Below, piece after piece: positions 53,995 through 63,677 of a DNA stretch of 64,000 bases. The translations under genes were made by a program, and so were the position numbers. Origin of the DNA: Gloeothece verrucosa PCC 7822. Lineage in GTDB: Bacteria; Cyanobacteriota; Cyanobacteriia; Cyanobacteriales; Microcystaceae. The first letter of the stretch is position 1. Every line of letters begins with the position of its first letter. The notes under the pieces were generated by a model. That model was given only the letters and a program-made list of their open reading frames with translations. It was not told the origin of the DNA and made no database searches. The stretch lies in contig NC_014501.1 of NCBI RefSeq assembly GCF_000147335.1, positions 2,123,501 through 2,187,500 on the forward strand, in the 5' to 3' direction.

Positions 53995-54351
53995 ATAAGC
54001 AAATCGGCAACAGAGAATAAAAAATAGGCAATAGAAGGAAAGCAGAATAACTAATAACTATTGATTAATGACTATTAGCTACTGCGAGCAAGCAAGAGCA
54101 TCTCTACTGACTAATAACTAATAACAGTAGATATCACAAGGTAACCGATGTCAACAATAATACACAAAAGAACCTTGCAACCAATGATCACAATTTATAA
54201 CTTATTGTAGATTTTTATGGGAATACTGCTAGAATATTATTGTTGTCGGACTTCTCTTCCTCACACATCTATCAAGAGATAGGGATCAGGTTAAGTTACC
54301 TCGTTCCCTGCTCTTGTGTGTGGTCAATCCAATCAGCTAGGCAGAAAGACG
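53995..54351. other. 357-bp gap with heptamer arrays
   Basis: This contains TAATAAC/TAATGAC-type units at 54047-54079 and 54108-54126, then the leader of the TamB-like gene. No frame is supported. A TTCCTCACAC at 54257-54266 partly resembles the Yfr1 core but lacks flanking hairpins. Confidence 0.6.
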
Positions 54352-57300
54352 ATGACTAATGGTTCGCCCAATACTCCCCCTGAGCCTTCAGAACAACCTA
54401 GTTTTGCTACTCGTTTAAGACGATTCATCAGACGACCTTCAACTCAAATCGGGGGAGGAGTATTAATTCTATTGGGAATTGGCGGCTATTTAGGAGTACG
54501 ATATTTTGTTTATGAAAAATTGTCTCCCTTGGTCTCCACACAATTAAGTAATTATATTAACCGAAAAGTTAATATAGGAAAAGTTGAAAGTTTTTCTTTA
54601 ACACATATTCGCTTTGGCACTTCATCAATTCCGGCTACCCCAACCGATTTAGATACGCTCTCTCTAAAAGCCGTTGACATTAAATTTGACTGGCTTCCTT
54701 TTTTATTGGGTCGTCCTCTACCGTTAGATGTAACCATTGTTGACCCTAATCTCTACTTAGATCAAGATAAAAATGGCAAATGGACTAATATTGAACTGCC
54801 GAAAAATCAGCGAGAATTACCCATTGATTTCGATCTCAAAGTCCGCCTAGAAGATGCTGATCTCGACTTAAAACCCTATGCCCTGAAAAAAATTATTCCC
54901 ATCCAAGCCGCCGGCAATCTTAGATATACTAAAACCAAGGTACAAGACCTTCAATATAATTTAGATGTTGCCCTGCTGCAAAGCCAAGTGAATGTCAAAG
55001 GGCAAAGCGTTATAGAATCCGGTAAAACTCGCCTCAATTTAACCGTAAACAGATTAGCCTTAACAGAATTAGTAACCCTTATTCCCAATGCTCCCCTAAA
55101 ACTGAATAGTGGGGTATTTAATGCTAATCTCAATCTCAATGTGCCCTCATTTGAAAATATAGAAGGAACTCAGGGACAAGGACAAGTCAGTTTATCCCAA
55201 CTAGCCGGACGAATTCCCTCTTTACAAGCGCCGTTAAACGCTAATATCCAAATCCGTTTTCAAGGCCAAAAAGTCTTAGTCGATGCTTTTGATGCTAATG
55301 TCAATAACATTGTTGCCCAAGCCAAAGGCTCCATCGATTGGCAACAGGGTTATAATCTCAATGTAGAAATAAAACCTTTCAAATTTAGTAATTTAGCGCG
55401 GCTAGTTTCTCTATCCTTACCCCTTAAAGTGGATGGACAGCTTCAACTAAAATTCAAAATAACGGGGGCAGTGACTCAACCTTTAATCATCGGCAATATT
55501 AATAATAAAAATCCGGTGTTACTGGATAAACTTAGCCTCAGAAATATTAACGCGAATTTCCGCACCAATCTCAATCAACTTTGGGTAAAAAATCTTCAAA
55601 TTCAACCCACAGGGGGAGGACAAATTACCGCCAATGGAATAGTCCAATTAGGCATTCTCAAATCTTGGCAACAAAAACGCCCCATCGTCTGGGGAAAAAT
55701 GCCGCTTACAGCCTCTTTTAAAGGAGCTTTTCCCGCCGAAGGAATCCTTAAACCTTATGTCAATTTCCCTCAAGCAGTAAGCGTCGGAACGATTAATACT
55801 GAAGGAAAACTTCAAGGAACTTTCGATAAACTGACAAGCACCGTTGCTTGGCAAACGCCGAATTTAGCCACAGTATCGGATGTAAAAATAGCGGGTTCGG
55901 GGAATATTTTATGGGCAGGGCCAACGGTTTTAATTCGAGATACTCAATTACAAACAGATCAAGGCAATCTTAATGTTGAGGCCAGTGGTAATTTTAAACG
56001 GAAAGATTGGATAACCTCCCTCACAGCTAAAACCTTTGACTTAGATCCCTTTGTGGCTATTTTATGTGGCAATGTGGCCAATTTGTGCGGCTATACCACA
56101 GCCGTTAAACCCGTTCGTTTACAAACTGCCAATATTCAATTAGCCGGAAGATTAGATCGATTTGGTACAGACACTCTCAAAGGCATAGCAAACCTCGACC
56201 TCAATGTCCAAAAAGGAACCGTCGCTGTCAATAGTCAAATTTTAGCAGGCAACATCAACGCCAATATTTTCGCGTCTCAACTGGCTTTAAGTCCTTTTCT
56301 GCCGAATAATATCTCCATACCCGTTAATCTGGTTCGCACCTCTGCCAGACTGAGTGGCCCCATAGAAGACCTTTTAAATCAAAATTGGAATCGCTTACAA
56401 GCCAATGCAGATATCAATTTACAAGTCAATAATAACCCGGTTAATGTTATCAGCCGCTTAAACGGGGGACTTGTACAAGCCGTCGTTAATACCTCTCAAA
56501 TTCCCCTCAATCAGTTTTTGCCTAACTTAACCGTTCCAGTTAGCGTACAGCAAACCCGGGCAATTATTACAGGTTCTCTCGAACAAATATTAAACCGACA
56601 AGTCAATAGCCTGACAGCCAGTGCTAATGTGCGCTTAAATATCGCCAATAGTCCAGCCAATCTGATTGCTAATGTAGAAAATGGCTTGATCGAAGCAGCC
56701 GCCAATCTAAACTCTCTCTCCCTAAATCGCGTTCTGCCTCAGTTACCCGTAGCCGCTAATTTAAACACCTCTCAACTCAATCTGAGCGGCAATTTACAAT
56801 CTTTAGTATCCTCATTTCTAGAAGGTAATCTGAACTTAAATGATGTCAGAGCCACCGCAAACGTCAAACTAGGGGTAGCTCAGGGAACCGTAACCGCCCT
56901 TGCTCGCTTAAATAATAATCAATGGCAAAGTAGTATTGTCGGTAGCAATATTAATACCGCTCAACTCGTGCGGCGGTTTGCGCCCAAGATTGGGTCCCAA
57001 TATACCAATCTTCCCGATACAGACGCTAGACTCTTTCTCTCGGGTTCAATCTTACCGCTTTTAGCGCGCAATCAAGCCTTTTCTATCACAGCCAATAATG
57101 TAGAAATTGCACTCGGAGAGCAAATTGTCAATGCTAGAGGCAATATTCGGGTAACTGACTTATTTACTCGTCCTGATGCCAGCGCTAATCTATTAGTAAC
57201 CGCCCGAACTAATCTTAATCAACTCCCCACCACTCAACTCTTAGCCGGAATTCCCAACCCTCAAGGATTTTTACCGAAAAGATTAGACCTTGGTGGCAAA

Positions 57301-60300
57301 GCTAACTTTGATGGGCGTTTGATCGCTCAAAACCTATTGACGGCTCCCACTGCCCCCGGAAATCTTCAATTAGCAGGCAATTTAAATCTGATTAATTTCG
57401 CCTTTAATAACCGTCCCTTTGATCCCCTCTTAAAAGGCAGTGTTCAGGTTACCCTAGGCCAAAACATCGCCATTGATTTGCGAGGAAAACAAGACATTAT
57501 CGCGGCTGTCGCTGAACCCTGTACCCGTCAAGACTGTCTGATTCCTTATCTACCAGTTTCCTTTACTTTCCGAGAATATAGTCCCAATCAGCCGCCGATT
57601 TTAGCCACAGGAAGACGAGAAGGAGAGCGTTTTATTGCTCAAATTGAAAGCTTTCCCCTACAAGTGTTAAACATCTCACCCTTCAGTCAATATGGGCTTC
57701 CTGGAGTGGTGCAAGGCATTGTCAATTTAAATGCAGACATCAACTTATTTAGCCTCGCCACCTCGGGAAATCTCAAGGTTAATCAACCCGCTATCGGCAT
57801 CTTTCGAGGGGATAACTTACAAGCAAGCTTTACCTATGCTGATAAAATCGCTCAGTTAGCCTCAGCTACCCTCGTTACCCGAACCAGTGAATATAACCTC
57901 AAAGGTTCTTTCAATTTTGGTACAGGCGCAATTTTTGCTAAAGCGAATGTGGATAATGGGAATATAGAAGATATTTTGGCGGCGGTAGGCACTCCGGATA
58001 TAGCAACCCTCATCAGTTGGATTCAAAGACAACCCTCTAACTTGCTCAAGACGGCTGAACTTCCGGCTTATGCTTTGGGAAATAAGAACGCGCCGCTTGA
58101 TATACAAGTGAACTTATATGCCCGAATTGCTGAATATATCAAAGCTTTAGCGAGAGAGCGAGAAAAATCAGGCGTTCCTACCCAGTTAGACCTAATGGGT
58201 GTCTATCAGGCCAGTTTAACCTTAGCAGGAACCCTGCAAAATCCAGAGGCTAACGTTCAATTTCAAGGTAGCAATTGGACATGGAATCCTCAGCCATCTT
58301 ATCCTAATATTATTGATCCACTTGGATTTGTTATTCAAGATACTCGAACGATACCGATTAATGAAATAACCCTGCAAGCGAGTTTGAATAACGGCGTTAT
58401 TGCCATAGAACCGGCGCGGCTAAGAGTGCAAAATAGTGTCGTTTTCTTCCAAGGACAAACGAATCTTGCCAGTGGAAAATTAAGCGGCAACTTTGGGGTC
58501 AACAATTTAAGCACCGATACAATTAACAATTTTGTTACCGTTCCTCTAGATTTGGCCGGCAATCTGAATATAGGGGGAAATTTATCAGGCAATCTGAATA
58601 ATCCCCAAGTGGCGGGCAACTTTTCTTTTAATGATGCCGCGTTTAATGCTCGTTTGCTAAATCAAACCATTGCCGGGAATTTTACCTTTACTGACGGACG
58701 TTTTCAATTAGCCACCAATAATCCCTCTTTTGTTCAAATATCTGCTAGTGTGCCTTATCCTCCTCTTGCTAAAAGTGATCGTGTAGAAGCTTCGATTAAT
58801 TTAGGAACAGAAGCCTTAAAATTAGTCAATATCTTTACCAGTGATCAGATTTCTTGGCTTTCAGGAGAGGGTCGAGTAACGGCCATGGCAACAGGACGTT
58901 TAGTCACCGATCAAGGCATCAAAATTAGCGATTTAGTGGTGCATGGCGGGGTACTTTTAAATAATGCGGCTATTGCCACCGCTACCTTTCCAGAAATTCT
59001 CACCGTTAATAGTCAAATCGTCTTTGATCGTCAACTGTTGAATGTTCAACAACTATCCGCCACTTTTGCCGAGAGTCAAATTGCCGCGCAGGGAGTTTTA
59101 CCTTTCTTTGAAGCCTTATCTCCTAATAATCGCCAAAGTTCTAATCCTTTAACGGTGGTTGTTCAACAAGGAGATATTAATTTAGAGGGTCTTTATCGAG
59201 GTTTAATTGATGGTAGAGTAGTGGTGAATGGCTCGGCTTTAAAACCTATAATTGGGGGAACTGTTCGCTTATCCAATGGTCAGGTATTTGTGCCAGAAAG
59301 AAGAGAGGAGCAACAGCAAGCTAGTCCGGTAGCCAATCAATGGTTATTAACTTCAAAACGCCTTCAATCTTCGCCGGTTTCTCCTCAATTGAACAATTTA
59401 CAAATCATTTTAGATCGTTTAAGAATTGAACAAAATCCTTTGTATGAGTTTGATTTTGGCGGCGAAATTGCTTTAAATGGAACCTTTAAAGACCTGAATA
59501 GTTTACAGCCTACGGGAACAATTCTATTAAGTAGAGGCATTGTTAATTTTGTTGATACTCGCTTTTTATTAGATCGTCGCTATCAAAATGAGATTGTTTT
59601 TGATCCTATTCAAGGTTTATTTAATCCGGATTTAAATATCAGAATGAGAACCATTATTTCTGATTTTCCCAATAGCGAGCTTAATCGTCAAGTGCGTGCT
59701 GAGTTCAGTAATGAAATTCCTGATGATAGTCTCAATAAAGTTGAACGGATAGATGTTACCTTGGCTATTGATGGGCGGCTGTCGCAAATTTTACCGGGTT
59801 TCAGTAAAGATATTAGCGAAATTTGCCAAATTTTTCCTACCATGCCGCCTGTTACTATCCAAAATCAATATACTCAACAACAGTTAAATCAATTAGAAAC
59901 TTGTCTTCGTGCTGTGGCAACCACAAGAAATGGAAAAGCCGACGAACAGTTATTAGCGAGTTCTGCTATCACGCTCTCGAGTAGTCCGCCTCGAAGTGAA
60001 GCACAAATTATTAATTTACTGGGAAATCAGTTACTGAATATCGCAGAAGCTTTACAAGGGAAAAATACTCAGCAACTCGTGGAATATGGGGTAGTGCAAT
60101 TAGCTTTTCCTTTGGTATTACAGAATGTGGCTTATGATATTGAAAATACTGTGGCTAAGTCGCTTAATATGGCTGATTTTCGCTTTTTACCTTATCTTGA
60201 AGCCATCTATCGTGTGGGGAAAAATGATGAGTCTTTTGTGAGAATTTCTTATGATTATAATTTTAATGAAGTTAGGGTTCGCTACGAAAGAAAGTTTTAG
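54352..60300 (+). CDS. TamB-like translocation/assembly protein
   Basis: I choose ATG 54352 (MTNGSPNTPPEP); the open frame extends to a GTG at 54316 without support. The 1982-residue protein has one N-terminal membrane helix (about residues 38-60), long repeats of LNLxxL-type beta strands suggesting a hydrophobic-groove beta-taco, and a C-terminal DUF490/TamB domain (GTILLSRGIVNFVDTRF, FLPYLEAIYRVGKN, SYDYNFNEVRVRYERKF). TamB-type proteins bridge inner and outer membranes and move phospholipids or help outer-membrane protein assembly. Size is in the upper range of the family. It is a single-gene unit. Confidence 0.88.
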   Translation: MTNGSPNTPPEPSEQPSFATRLRRFIRRPSTQIGGGVLILLGIGGYLGVRYFVYEKLSPLVSTQLSNYINRKVNIGKVESFSLTHIRFGTSSIPATPTDLDTLSLKAVDIKFDWLPFLLGRPLPLDVTIVDPNLYLDQDKNGKWTNIELPKNQRELPIDFDLKVRLEDADLDLKPYALKKIIPIQAAGNLRYTKTKVQDLQYNLDVALLQSQVNVKGQSVIESGKTRLNLTVNRLALTELVTLIPNAPLKLNSGVFNANLNLNVPSFENIEGTQGQGQVSLSQLAGRIPSLQAPLNANIQIRFQGQKVLVDAFDANVNNIVAQAKGSIDWQQGYNLNVEIKPFKFSNLARLVSLSLPLKVDGQLQLKFKITGAVTQPLIIGNINNKNPVLLDKLSLRNINANFRTNLNQLWVKNLQIQPTGGGQITANGIVQLGILKSWQQKRPIVWGKMPLTASFKGAFPAEGILKPYVNFPQAVSVGTINTEGKLQGTFDKLTSTVAWQTPNLATVSDVKIAGSGNILWAGPTVLIRDTQLQTDQGNLNVEASGNFKRKDWITSLTAKTFDLDPFVAILCGNVANLCGYTTAVKPVRLQTANIQLAGRLDRFGTDTLKGIANLDLNVQKGTVAVNSQILAGNINANIFASQLALSPFLPNNISIPVNLVRTSARLSGPIEDLLNQNWNRLQANADINLQVNNNPVNVISRLNGGLVQAVVNTSQIPLNQFLPNLTVPVSVQQTRAIITGSLEQILNRQVNSLTASANVRLNIANSPANLIANVENGLIEAAANLNSLSLNRVLPQLPVAANLNTSQLNLSGNLQSLVSSFLEGNLNLNDVRATANVKLGVAQGTVTALARLNNNQWQSSIVGSNINTAQLVRRFAPKIGSQYTNLPDTDARLFLSGSILPLLARNQAFSITANNVEIALGEQIVNARGNIRVTDLFTRPDASANLLVTARTNLNQLPTTQLLAGIPNPQGFLPKRLDLGGKANFDGRLIAQNLLTAPTAPGNLQLAGNLNLINFAFNNRPFDPLLKGSVQVTLGQNIAIDLRGKQDIIAAVAEPCTRQDCLIPYLPVSFTFREYSPNQPPILATGRREGERFIAQIESFPLQVLNISPFSQYGLPGVVQGIVNLNADINLFSLATSGNLKVNQPAIGIFRGDNLQASFTYADKIAQLASATLVTRTSEYNLKGSFNFGTGAIFAKANVDNGNIEDILAAVGTPDIATLISWIQRQPSNLLKTAELPAYALGNKNAPLDIQVNLYARIAEYIKALAREREKSGVPTQLDLMGVYQASLTLAGTLQNPEANVQFQGSNWTWNPQPSYPNIIDPLGFVIQDTRTIPINEITLQASLNNGVIAIEPARLRVQNSVVFFQGQTNLASGKLSGNFGVNNLSTDTINNFVTVPLDLAGNLNIGGNLSGNLNNPQVAGNFSFNDAAFNARLLNQTIAGNFTFTDGRFQLATNNPSFVQISASVPYPPLAKSDRVEASINLGTEALKLVNIFTSDQISWLSGEGRVTAMATGRLVTDQGIKISDLVVHGGVLLNNAAIATATFPEILTVNSQIVFDRQLLNVQQLSATFAESQIAAQGVLPFFEALSPNNRQSSNPLTVVVQQGDINLEGLYRGLIDGRVVVNGSALKPIIGGTVRLSNGQVFVPERREEQQQASPVANQWLLTSKRLQSSPVSPQLNNLQIILDRLRIEQNPLYEFDFGGEIALNGTFKDLNSLQPTGTILLSRGIVNFVDTRFLLDRRYQNEIVFDPIQGLFNPDLNIRMRTIISDFPNSELNRQVRAEFSNEIPDDSLNKVERIDVTLAIDGRLSQILPGFSKDISEICQIFPTMPPVTIQNQYTQQQLNQLETCLRAVATTRNGKADEQLLASSAITLSSSPPRSEAQIINLLGNQLLNIAEALQGKNTQQLVEYGVVQLAFPLVLQNVAYDIENTVAKSLNMADFRFLPYLEAIYRVGKNDESFVRISYDYNFNEVRVRYERKF

Positions 60301-60439
60301 CGGCAAGCGGGGAGAAAATATAAATTTACGCAACAAATTAGCTCAAATCGGGTTAACTAATTTTGATAAAACTTTAATTCTGGCTGGAAGGGCGCAAGTA
60401 ATAATTAGCTACACAATGATCCCAAATCCGGGTTAGCTA

Positions 60440-60520
60440 CCCCTTTTATAATGACCTCCCGCGTAGGCGGGCTTTGTTCGTATAGCCCTACCCTTGAGGG
60501 TAAGGGGATTAAAGGGGGTA
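60440..60520. terminator. Two hairpins after the TamB-like gene
   Basis: CCCGC/GCGGG (near 60457-60470) and ACCC/GGGT with flanking CCT/AGG (near 60487-60505) form adjacent stems in the 265-bp gap between TamB-like and DUF1350 genes (convergent). No long T run is seen, so terminator function is inferred. Confidence 0.4.
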
Positions 60521-60565
60521 AGTAAGCCGGATTCAGTATTAGTCTAGATGCGCTACTACAACATG

Positions 60566-61669
60566 CTAAGAGAACCTTGTTGTTAACTCTTGTTGAGCAT
60601 TAGCCTGCTTATCTTCTAAACGTTGGAATAATTGACTTACAGGAGATTCAAACTCTTTATTTCGTTTTTGTATAGGCTCAATCAGTGGAATATAATCCTT
60701 AAGGTCTGGAAAATTGATGACAAAATTGCCGAATAGAATCCCCAATGGTCTTAAATGTCCACCTTTTAACTCTTCTTTAAAATCTGTAGGAGGTTTTTTA
60801 AAATCCTCCTCAAACCACTGACAAGTTGATAAAGCTATTTTATCTGTTTTAAATGAAGTTAACCCCAGGAGATTAAATAGATTAGCGTTCTTGATTAAGG
60901 CATAGGTTTCCTCTGGGGTTGGCTTGACATTCAAACCTAAGTTAATAAAGATACTTGCTAAAGGTTGCGGGATAGCACTATCAAGACCTGTATTGACAGG
61001 AGCTAATAGTAAAGACGGTTGATTCTTAATAAAGATGCTGCTAATTTCGATGTCCCCTTTCAACTCTTTGAAATTAGGTTCTTTCTTGATGTAATATTCA
61101 ATTAAGCGTTTAGCCTCTTTACGCTTTATTTCTAGATCATTAATCAGGATTAATAGTTCTGTAAAGGTCGTCTCAATCTTCCTAGCAATTTTGACTTGAG
61201 AATCTCTTTTTTTGGCGGTTGATCTAATTAGGGTATCAATAAACTTTCTAAGTTCTTTAAGATGATTAGAATAGTTAGGATCACTAGGTTTGCCAATAAC
61301 AGGTAAAGCACTAAACGCTTCCAAAAGAGCAATATATTTACAGCCAATGCTATGGCCTATCCAAGAAAAGTTTTGGTCACTGAGATAGGGTTGATAGTCA
61401 TAGCCAGCAAATTTTGCCCTTCTGACAAGCTCTGGCATTATATCATACTGTTCTCTGATTAAAAAGCCAGACTCGGCATAATGGTTAAAAGTAAAGTTGA
61501 ATGGTAAAAGAACAATTGTATAACCATCATTGAATAGACTTTGAAGTAAAGAGCGATAGAAAATCATTGGCCAAAATGTACCAAAGAAAGCACCGCCAAT
61601 AAATTGAATTACTCCTTGAGGTTTTGGATGTAGAGCCACCCAGCTATGAGAAATAGGTCGAAATTTCAT
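60566..61669 (-). CDS. DUF1350 protein, alpha/beta-hydrolase-like
   Basis: The 367-residue product has the DUF1350 beginning (ISHSWVALHPKPQGVIQFIGGAFFG) and the nucleophile-like elbow WIGHSIGCKYIALLE at about 109-123. Homologs occur in cyanobacteria and plastids. A long helical insert (about 140-210) separates the halves. The catalytic acid and His are not obvious. Function unknown; probably soluble. It is convergent with the TamB-like gene. Confidence 0.85.
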   Translation of the reverse strand: MKFRPISHSWVALHPKPQGVIQFIGGAFFGTFWPMIFYRSLLQSLFNDGYTIVLLPFNFTFNHYAESGFLIREQYDIMPELVRRAKFAGYDYQPYLSDQNFSWIGHSIGCKYIALLEAFSALPVIGKPSDPNYSNHLKELRKFIDTLIRSTAKKRDSQVKIARKIETTFTELLILINDLEIKRKEAKRLIEYYIKKEPNFKELKGDIEISSIFIKNQPSLLLAPVNTGLDSAIPQPLASIFINLGLNVKPTPEETYALIKNANLFNLLGLTSFKTDKIALSTCQWFEEDFKKPPTDFKEELKGGHLRPLGILFGNFVINFPDLKDYIPLIEPIQKRNKEFESPVSQLFQRLEDKQANAQQELTTRFS

Positions 61670-61821
61670 CGTTAAAGTTAATCCTTTTAGTCAACTGTAA
61701 AAAAGCCATCCCACCCGAATTCAAAATATGCAGTTTTTCAGCTATATAATAGTGGTTAAGGTGGTTAAGAGAAGGGGATTATGCCACCCCTTCATTGAAA
61801 TTTGCTAGATGAGAAATTGTT

Positions 61822-63045
61822 TTACTTCACATTAATTGAGTAAGTGCGATTGCTAGAACCAGAAAACGCAGTAGCAGTGGCTTCAGGAGAGGGAAAAACA
61901 AAAAGAACTTTTCCACTTAAGTTGCCCAAATTCCATGGACCGTTATCTAGAGAGAAAGCAACGGAACCTTTTTGGGGAAAGTACAAGCCAACAAAATCTC
62001 CTTTTTTGACTGAAATGGGACTGGGAAGATCAAATGAATTTGCTCCCACTACAGGAGTTTTTAAATCACTTTTAGCAATTACAGACCAGGAATTTGCATT
62101 TCGTCTGTAAATAATTAGTTGTACAGGTAAGGTATTCTTGGCCCAAACATTCCACTTTCTTATTTCTCCATCCACATTGATTGAATTATTGGTATCCACT
62201 AAGTAGAGATTATTTTGTGAATCCGAGTAGGCTCTATTTAAGATAGTATTACCTCCTTGAATAGTGAGAGTCAGTCTCGCATTGACAAGATAAATGAAAT
62301 TTCCAATTCTCGGACCGTATTCAAATGGTGCTTGTATCGCTGGCTGTTGTAATGCCGGAGGCAGTAAATAGAAGATTTTGCTGAAATCGACTTTAACGTT
62401 TTTAGTAGCACCTGAAACTAAGAAACAATCTGACTTAGTTTTTTTCTTGCCTGTATCTTGGTCATAGAAAAGTTGTGAAAATGCCTTGATCGTCAAATCA
62501 TCTACGGGAGAAACGTACACCAAATATCCTTTTCCATCTAATTCTTTAGCCTTTAATTCTGCATCTTTGACATTATCAAAGAAAGCAATTTCTGTGCTTT
62601 GAATGTTCAGAGGGCATTGACTTTCAGGGAATCCAGCTACTACACTGTATATTCTGCCGTTCAAGGGAGCATTAATGGTGAAAAGTACGTTAGTTCCCGT
62701 AGTTACAGCATTTGCAGCTTGGAAATCAAACCAACCTTCAGTAAATGAGCCATTAGTTCCGTTTTTCTTACGACCCTCTTCGAGAATTGGTCTATAAGCT
62801 GCTGGAAAATCGCTTTGATTTTCAGGCAGTATCTGACTTAGGTCAGTATTGGGGATAGCTACATCATATTTCAATATATCTTGATATACTTTCACTCCTT
62901 GTGCCTGTTGTTCTGGAGTGGCGTAAAAAGTGGTTATCCCTCGCGATGCCGGCTCAGGAAGTTGTTGAGCGAAAGCTGGATTTACTCCACCTAGACACAC
63001 AACAAAGCTAAGAATAACAGCCAGAAAGGAAGTTAACTTTTTCAC
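61822..63045 (-). CDS. Secreted protein of unknown function
   Basis: The 407-residue protein starts with GTG 63045 (GAGGAG five bases upstream) and has a clear signal peptide cleaved after AFA (LAVILSFVVCLGGVNPAFA). The mature part has regions DLSQILPENQSDFPAAYRPI, a middle beta-rich part, and a C-terminal beta-sandwich ending FSGSSNRTYSINVK. No catalytic motif is seen. It may be an envelope or extracellular binding protein; I do not recognise the family. Confidence 0.75.
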   Translation of the reverse strand: MKKLTSFLAVILSFVVCLGGVNPAFAQQLPEPASRGITTFYATPEQQAQGVKVYQDILKYDVAIPNTDLSQILPENQSDFPAAYRPILEEGRKKNGTNGSFTEGWFDFQAANAVTTGTNVLFTINAPLNGRIYSVVAGFPESQCPLNIQSTEIAFFDNVKDAELKAKELDGKGYLVYVSPVDDLTIKAFSQLFYDQDTGKKKTKSDCFLVSGATKNVKVDFSKIFYLLPPALQQPAIQAPFEYGPRIGNFIYLVNARLTLTIQGGNTILNRAYSDSQNNLYLVDTNNSINVDGEIRKWNVWAKNTLPVQLIIYRRNANSWSVIAKSDLKTPVVGANSFDLPSPISVKKGDFVGLYFPQKGSVAFSLDNGPWNLGNLSGKVLFVFPSPEATATAFSGSSNRTYSINVK

Positions 63046-63677
63046 AAATTCTCCTCAATGTTCTGTGTTTTTCAAGTTCTTTTAGGAAAGAAGTTTTCTC
63101 TTTCCACATCTTTTAGACGTTTCTCAAGACAAATTTGCGAATTTTTCGAGTTACAGGCAATTTTTCTGCCCCAAAATCCACCGCAAAACCTTATTAGGAC
63201 TTACGCACCGTAACCAAATGATAAGGGTTTGAGATTCTTCGTGATCCTTCGCAAGGCTCGCTTAGGACATAAAATCGTCGTTTTTAATCAGGAGTGCGTA
63301 ACTCCTACTTATAACCCTTTGTTCGGTTACCTTTGAGCCTCTGCAAACTCTTCTGAGCTTCTCCACCCGGATAAGCTAAGACGCATTTAAATTTAATATG
63401 CTCAAGTTAAAAAATAAACCTCTAACCCTTTGCCCACACCCTACCCCTTACCCCCTGTCGCCAAGAACAATTTAAATGCGTGACAGCTTATCACAACTGC
63501 TGACTCAAAGCACGTTGATATGCTTGTAAGTAAGTACGTGGGCTTCCATTAAACGTAAAACAGAGAGGGGGAATAGGGAACATCGGCTCTGGAAATAGGT
63601 AACAGGGAAGGGATTGAGCCATTTTTAAGAGTTAATAAGAGTGTTAATTTATTTATGCCCAGCTACTTACCTGAACT
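63046..63677. other. 632-bp gap with a MITE-like element
   Basis: The region includes the leader of the secreted-protein gene, the 113-bp inverted-repeat element at 63195-63307, and C-rich sequence near 63421-63470. No supported gene. Confidence 0.6.
63195..63307. mobile_element. MITE-like 113-bp element
   Basis: TAGGACTTACGCAC (63195-63208) and GTGCGTAACTCCTA (63294-63307) are inverted repeats with 13 of 14 matches. The interior has no frame. GGACTTACGCA-type ends recur in cyanobacterial genomes, which supports a mobile origin. Confidence 0.5.

Noticed and set aside
54250..54295. TTCCTCACAC as a possible yfr1 gene
   Set aside because: It matches only 9 of 11 core bases and lacks the two flanking stems and a 3' terminator.
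60251..60436. 61-codon frame overlapping the end of the TamB-like gene
   Set aside because: Starts inside the TamB-like coding region in another frame, with no start signal.
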